In this document: one piece after another, positions 56,438 through 64,000 of the stretch | How the letters are laid out: the number at the start of each line of letters is the position of its first letter | Position numbering within the stretch: the stretch's first letter is position 1 | NCBI RefSeq assembly: GCF_028640845.1 | Contig: NC_080542.1 | Coordinates: 129,974,580 to 130,038,579 of the forward strand | Direction of reading: 5' to 3' | Length of the DNA: 64,000 nt | DNA from: Ahaetulla prasina | Taxonomy: Eukaryota; Chordata; Lepidosauria; Squamata; Colubridae | The notes under the pieces: model-generated | The model's input: the letters and a program-made list of their open reading frames with translations, nothing else | What the model was told of the DNA's origin: nothing | Database searches by the model: none | Made by a program: the position numbers and the translations under genes

Positions 56438-56734
56438 ATCCCAATAGCTGCCATGTTGTGCATACTTACCTTTGAAGGTCTGAATTTCAAGTTTAATCAT
56501 CATACCAAACTTTTTTGAGAGTTAGCATTTTTATTGAGTTCCCCCAAAAAGGAAACTTCTCAAATACTACCTTTTAGGCAAGAGAGCTTTAAACTGTCTT
56601 CTTCTTGATTTTTTTCCCCCCCACGAGAAAAAGTGTGGGAAGGAATGTAATCCAGGTCAAATTTTATTCCCATTTATCATGCTATATGCACAGTACATAT
56701 TGTATACTACCTATATCAATTTAGGCAATCATGC

Positions 56735-56905
56735 CCCAATCCATGGGACATACACTAGTTCTGGTTCATGGCTTATTAGGAACCAAGCCACACAGTTGGA
56801 GGTCAGTGGTGGGTGAGCGACCAAAACTGAAGCCTTCCCAAACCACTGAACAATTGTCTTCCATGGAAGTCCCTGGTGCAAAAATGTTGGGACCTCTCCT
56901 TTATG
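56735..56905 (+). mobile_element. hAT-like repeat fragment
   Basis: The words CATGGCTTATTAGGAACC, AAGCCACACAGTTGGAGGT, AATTGTCTTCCATGGAAGTC and CTGGTGCAAAAATGTTGGG follow the order of a hAT-derived repeat widespread in amniotes. The ends are decayed. Confidence 0.5.
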
Positions 56906-58010
56906 AGACATAGGAATTACTGATATTCATCTTATTTTATCCATTGTGCCCTGATATTTATAATTCCCATTGGGGTAGTTGCTGGCATTCGAATATACTA
57001 CTGATTTCTTTGAATATTCTTTGAATATTCTTTGATTTCTCTGGAAGACGTTCAATGGCCTGAATGTCTTGAGTTACTTCCTGACACAGAAAAGGTACAG
57101 ACTACGCTTGAAGGATTTATTACTTACATTAGCTGGTGAAGATGACTTGGATATTAAGAGTTGTCAAAAACTATCGATTTTTGGAAGATTCAAAAACAAT
57201 GCTCCAGAAAAAGAAGCTGAGTGGATTCTCATTCTAATCTCTTTAGTGTGAGAGAGAAAGAACCAGAGAGAGAGAGAGAGAGAGAGGAGGGATGACTGCC
57301 TACCTCGGACTGTATTCTAGATGGTTCACAGCAACCAACCACAGCTGAATGAAGTTGAGAAGCTGAAACCTGTCAAGTCTATAGTCATTTTTCCTTTTTA
57401 TCATGACCCTAGATCTTTGTTCTCTGTTCCAATTACCATTAACTTTTGTATGCAACTGTTAATCAGAACAAAAGGCAATTTTATATGAAAAGTGGCTCAC
57501 TCTCATTACTATATGCTCCCTGGAGATTGAATCTCATTAGTATGAGAAATGTGGTCTACAGCAAGTGCTCCAGAATTGGAGAAGGAAGTGGGAGGGGGGA
57601 ATGCTGTATTCTCTTTTAGCAAAATAGTTATGTATTGACTCAAAGGAACAGCTGGTTTTTAAGTGACAACCATAGCTATGGCAAAATCCTTAAAAAAACA
57701 GCATGGGTCATAAAATTAGCTGAGGATTCCCACACACTCATCTCATGATTTGTTCCAACCATTGGGTAACTTACAATCTGTCTGGGATGTATCAATTTCT
57801 TACTATATCCAGACTGTTGGCGGAAATATGTTTAGTATGATTTAGGATTACAGCAATTTTGAAAAGAAGCCGTTTTTTTGTGGAGAAAATTGTATCCACC
57901 AGCCCATACCATCCTTTTGCAGATGCACCAGTCCCTGCAATGGATGCCTCTACATAACTGGGGTTGGTTGTGAACTGAACAATGCATGATTATTTTCCAT
58001 CCATTGCTTC
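56906..58010. other. Non-coding DNA with a (GA)n tract
   Basis: No gene seen. An AG-rich tract lies at about 57250-57288. Confidence 0.5.
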
Positions 58011-58073
58011 ATAGAATAGAATAGAATAGAATAGAATAGAATAGAATAGAATAGAATAGAATAGAATAGAATA
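58011..58073. repeat. (ATAGA)n microsatellite at a CR1 3' tail
   Basis: About twelve near-perfect AATAG units adjoin the CR1 3' end (AACAGAGTTGGAATGGAAC). Read with the element this is an (ATTCT)n tail, as known for snake CR1 families. Confidence 0.93.
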
Positions 58074-59088
58074 ACAGAGTTGGAATGGAACTTGGGAGGT
58101 CTTCTAGTCAACCCCCTGCTTAGGCAGGAAACGCTACACCACTTCAGACAAATGGTTATCCAACATCTTCTTAAGAACTTCCAGTGTTGGAGAATTCACA
58201 ATTTCTGGAGACAAATTGTTCCACTGATTAATTGTTCTAGATGTCAGGAAATTTCTCCTTAGTTCTAAGTTGCTTCTCTCCTTGATTATTTTCCACCCAT
58301 TGCTTCTTGTCCTACCCTCAGGTGCTTTGGAGAATAATTTGACTCCCTCTTCTTTGTGGCAACGCCTGATATATTAGAACACTGCTGTCATGTCTCCCCT
58401 AGTCCTTCTTTTCATTAAACTAGACATACCCAGTTCCTGCAACCATTCTTCATATGTTTCGGCCTTCAGTCCCCTAATCATCTTTGTTGCTCTTCTCTGC
58501 ACTCTTTCTAGAGTCTCCAAATCTTTTTTACATTGTGGCAACCAAAACTGAATGCAGTATTCCAAGTATGGCCTTACCAAGGCATTATAAAGTGGTATTA
58601 ATACTTCACGTGAGCTTGATTCTATCCCTCTGTTTATGCAGCTTAGAACTGTGTTGGCTTTTTTGGCAGCTGTTGCACACTGCTGGCTCATATTTAAATG
58701 GTTGTGCACTAGGACTTCAAGATCCCGCTCACAGTTACTACTATTGCGCAAAGTACCACATATACTGTAACTCTGCATTTTGTTTTTCTTACCTAAATGT
58801 AGAACCTTACTTTTTTCACCATTGAATTTCATTTTGTTAGATAGTGAACAATGGTCAAGTCTGTCAGGATCCTTTGTATCTTGAGCCTATCTTCTGGAGT
58901 GTTGGCTATTCCTGCCAGCTTGGTATCATCTGCAAATTTGATGAGTTCCCCATCTATCTCCTCGTCCAAGTCATTGATTAAGATGTTGAGAGTACTGGGC
59001 CTAAAACAGAGTCTTGGGGTACTCCACTGCATACTTCCTTCCAGTCGCTATAGATGCAGTTCCTTGAGGACTACATGTTGAATGCAGC
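58074..59088 (-). mobile_element. CR1 LINE, 5'-truncated
   Basis: In element order: RT motif C region, C-terminal RT domain, 3' UTR and pentanucleotide tail. The best-preserved CR1 in the window. Confidence 0.9.
58374..59032 (-). pseudogene. CR1 RT C-terminal half
   Basis: Frame 58829-59032 carries FINDLDEEIDGELIKFADDTK in decayed form; LIKFADDTKLAGI keeps the catalytic DD. Frame 58374-58832 follows with MKFNGEKSKVLHLGKKN, NMSQQCATAAKKAN, PYLEYCIQFWLPQ, LERVQRRATKMIRGL and LGMSSLMKRRTRGDM, which is the standard CR1 C-terminus. A frame break near 58830 separates the two. Motif A and motif B lie beyond the 5' truncation or are degraded (VPQD changed near 59010). Confidence 0.88.
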
Positions 59089-59105
59089 TGAAAAACTATT
59101 GAATA

Positions 59106-59477
59106 CAGGTAATCCTCAATTTACAACCACAATTGAGACCAAAATTTCTGTTTTGTAAACAAGACAGTTGTTAAGTAAGTTCCCCCCCCCATTTATGACC
59201 TTTCTTGCAACAGTTGTTAAGTGAATCACTGTGGTTGTTAAATTAGTAATGTGGCTGTTAAGTCAATCTAGTCTGTCCATTGACTTTCCTCAACAGAAGG
59301 ACGCAAAAGGTGATCACATGACTCTGGGACACTTCAACCCTCATAAATATGAATCAGTTGCTCAGTTTTTAAATTTTGATCATGTGACCTGAGGAGGCTG
59401 AAATAAGAAGTCACTTTTTTTCAGAACCATTTCCACTTCGGTCACTAATTGACATGTTATAAATTGAGGACCAACTG
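59106..59477. mobile_element. TA-flanked non-autonomous DNA transposon
   Basis: Ends CAGGTAATCCTCAATTTA and TAAATTGAGGACCAACTG are inverted repeats with TA on each side (59104-59105, 59478-59479). The body holds GTTAAGTGAATCACTG and TTTGATCATGTGACC, shared with 37347-37768. It sits just beyond the CR1 5' end. Confidence 0.75.
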
Positions 59478-59479
59478 TA

Positions 59480-59794
59480 GTTGAACTTGCCTCAAATGGG
59501 ACAACCAATGCAGCATAACAAGGCTATCCCTATTTCAGATTTGATCAACATCTGTATTCATATTATGTCTCCCCTCCTCTTTTTTTGCTTTTCTTCTTGG
59601 AAAGGCTTCAATACAGATACAAGGCATTCTTCTTTTTCCTATTCTTGTAACTTATTTCTATAATTGGTTAAAGAACAGGAAATTTAAGTCTGTGGAAACA
59701 TGATAAAAGAACATCTGTAAAGTATTTTTTTTTAAAAATCAAGTAATGATGGCTGGAATTTCTGAAACTAGAAAAGAAATGTCGAAATGAAGAA
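59480..59794. other. Non-coding DNA just downstream of PARD3
   Basis: No repeat or gene recognised. GAAGATGAAGAAGAC near 59790 lies just past the predicted transcript end. Confidence 0.4.
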
Positions 59795-61394
59795 GATGAA
59801 GAAGACACAAACAGTGTTTTTATTCTAAATTTCTGTATTTACACCATTTCCCCCAATGCTGTGTGAAAAAGCCATTTTTGTCAGATGTCACTGTGCTTAC
59901 ATTAGTAACAAATCTTTAACACTTGAGTATATTAACAAACAAAATTAGCAAACAGGTATAGGAGACACTGCTGGAATTTACTGAACATTCACATATATTC
60001 TTGAAAGAGCAAAAGTAAAGTATTTTTTGTAGCAAAAGTAATATGGGCCAGGTTTCTTTGTTTTTTAAAAAAGGCAAATTAACAATCATACAGTAACACA
60101 CAGTTTATGTTTTTTGTTCACTTAAGTATGATATGCCTAGTTTTTAATCTCAAGCCTTTTTCACTTCAGGCACTTATAAAACAATACATGAATGTTCAGA
60201 TCCTCAAACACAAAACTAGATGTTGCAAAAGAAAATTCTGTATACTCAAAATGCACTGAAAATATATCCTCACAGCTCTTTTTTTCCAATTGTTTTTAAC
60301 ACCAATGTATTATTATGATGATACCAATTGATGATATATCAATTTTCTCACATTTGTCTTATTATTATATTTTACTGGTTAATTCCAAATATTGTTCAAA
60401 GAGGCAAAATATAGCAACATGGAAGCATAGCACAAATTGTCCACAGGTTTTTACAAACTGTCAAAATGACAGGTTTACAAAAGCTAGTTTTAATTCAAAA
60501 AATAGATTTTCATTTTATTTTGTCCTGCATTTCTTCCTTCTAACAAAAGGTATATAATAATGACAAATTAAATTATTAGGAAGTATGGAATATCTGAGCA
60601 ATCGTTTATCTATAATTCGGGTGGGGGCTGAAATTGTACATAAAGAGAACAGTTAATAATAATAATAAAACACTTGCTAAACCAGTCTGGAGAAATTCAC
60701 CATTCCACAGACAAACAACACACTCCCTTCCCCACCATTAGCTGATGTAAATTATAAATAAAATGTCTCATAATAATATCAGGTATATAATGTTAAGGTA
60801 TGAGACAAATGCAACAAGGTCTCTGAGATAAATGAATGAGGAATGAGCATAAAGTTTGTGCACAATTCGAGAATGACCAATGAAGTCATAGAAAAACAGT
60901 ATTTTAGTGAACAGATATTTAAATAATGAACAGAAAGGAAACAACAAGGAGTGGAGTAGAATAGATTTCTGGCTCACTGCTTATAACTGATAGGTACTTG
61001 CTTTCCTCAAGCTAAGGGAAATAAACAAAGAAAATATGGCAATGGGATTTTAAATTAGAAAACAATCAATGCTATATACTAGAACTGTATGTATCTCTTT
61101 GAACAACACTAATGGTGTAACTTGGTGGGCAGTTATTGATAATAAAGATTGGCTAGGATACTTGATAGCCAAGACTCATTACTTGCCTCAAATATGATTG
61201 TCAAATAATGAATAATCGTTTTGTGGATATAACACTTGAAAAATAATGGCAAAAAAAAAATTATGTGTATATATAAGGCCTTCCAATTCATTGTCCATCT
61301 TGCTAAAGGCACTGAAAAACAAAATAAGAGTCCCCTCCATTTGAAACATGGAGTTCCATAATGTTAAGTCTCTCCATATGAAAAAAAAAATCCT
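59795..61394 (-). other. PARD3: Probable PARD3 3' UTR
   Basis: About 1.6 kb between the PARD3 stop codon and a good polyadenylation site. It contains no recognisable transposon, in contrast to the DNA further left, as expected for a constrained UTR. The extent is inferred. An alternative AATAAA at 60514-60519 (minus strand) could give a shorter form. Confidence 0.6.
59819..59824 (-). terminator. Candidate PARD3 polyadenylation signal
   Basis: AATAAA on the minus strand within AGAATAAAAACACTG, followed by the U/GU-rich TGTTTGTGTCTTCTTC. This is the usual layout of a cleavage site about 15-25 bases further left. Confidence 0.55.

Positions 61395-64000
<2,606 letters not shown>

Noticed and set aside
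57069..57251. A 60-codon frame near 57.1 kb considered as a host exon
   Set aside because: No splice-site context, no family resemblance and a length expected by chance.

Overview
The window looks like a squamate reptile chromosome, most likely a snake. The evidence is a Sauria-type SINE with a Bov-B-like tail, CR1 LINEs ending in (ATTCT)n, abundant Penelope-like elements (PLEs) whose ends sit in (TG)n or (TA)n microsatellites, L3-, L2-, Rex1- and L1-type LINEs, short hAT elements, and heavy microsatellite content. This assignment rests on repeat types recognised by eye; no database was searched.

The only host gene I can support is at the right end. Positions 61395-61821 (minus strand) are the last coding exon of PARD3, the apical polarity scaffold PAR-3. 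Its probable 3' UTR runs down to about 59795 and its intron continues leftward in transcript terms from 61822 to 64000. Everything from 1 to about 59794 therefore lies downstream of PARD3. In amniotes this would be the interval towards NRP1; that neighbour is inferred and not seen here.

Layout. 1-2224: AT-rich non-coding DNA with an old PLE-derived inverted repeat. 2225-18870: a dense rearranged cluster of PLE copies in both orientations, an L3-like LINE with an internal tandem duplication, a second L3 copy split by a solo LTR, an RTE-like fragment and long microsatellites. 19625-30780: an old L3 piece, a Sauria SINE, a near full-length L1 (20435-26077) with probable target-site duplication (TSD), a CR1 nested with L3 and hAT insertions, a Rex1-like LINE and a second L1 3' fragment. 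30975-43965: old CR1, SINE, PLE and L3 remnants, three hAT or TA-flanked elements and a second solo LTR. 43966-47100: an L2-like LINE split by a third solo LTR. 47101-59477: mostly unique DNA with scattered hAT, PLE, LTR-like and CR1 insertions. 59795-64000: the PARD3 3' end.

The most interesting structure is a set of hammerhead-ribozyme-like motifs in three different PLE-derived repeat families. They share CTGANGA, one extra base, a 6-7 bp stem, and GAAACGTC or a decayed form of it. Several occur as inverted pairs around microsatellites. Minimal hammerheads are known in PLEs; the copies here are catalogued below. None of the transposon reading frames appears intact enough to be active.
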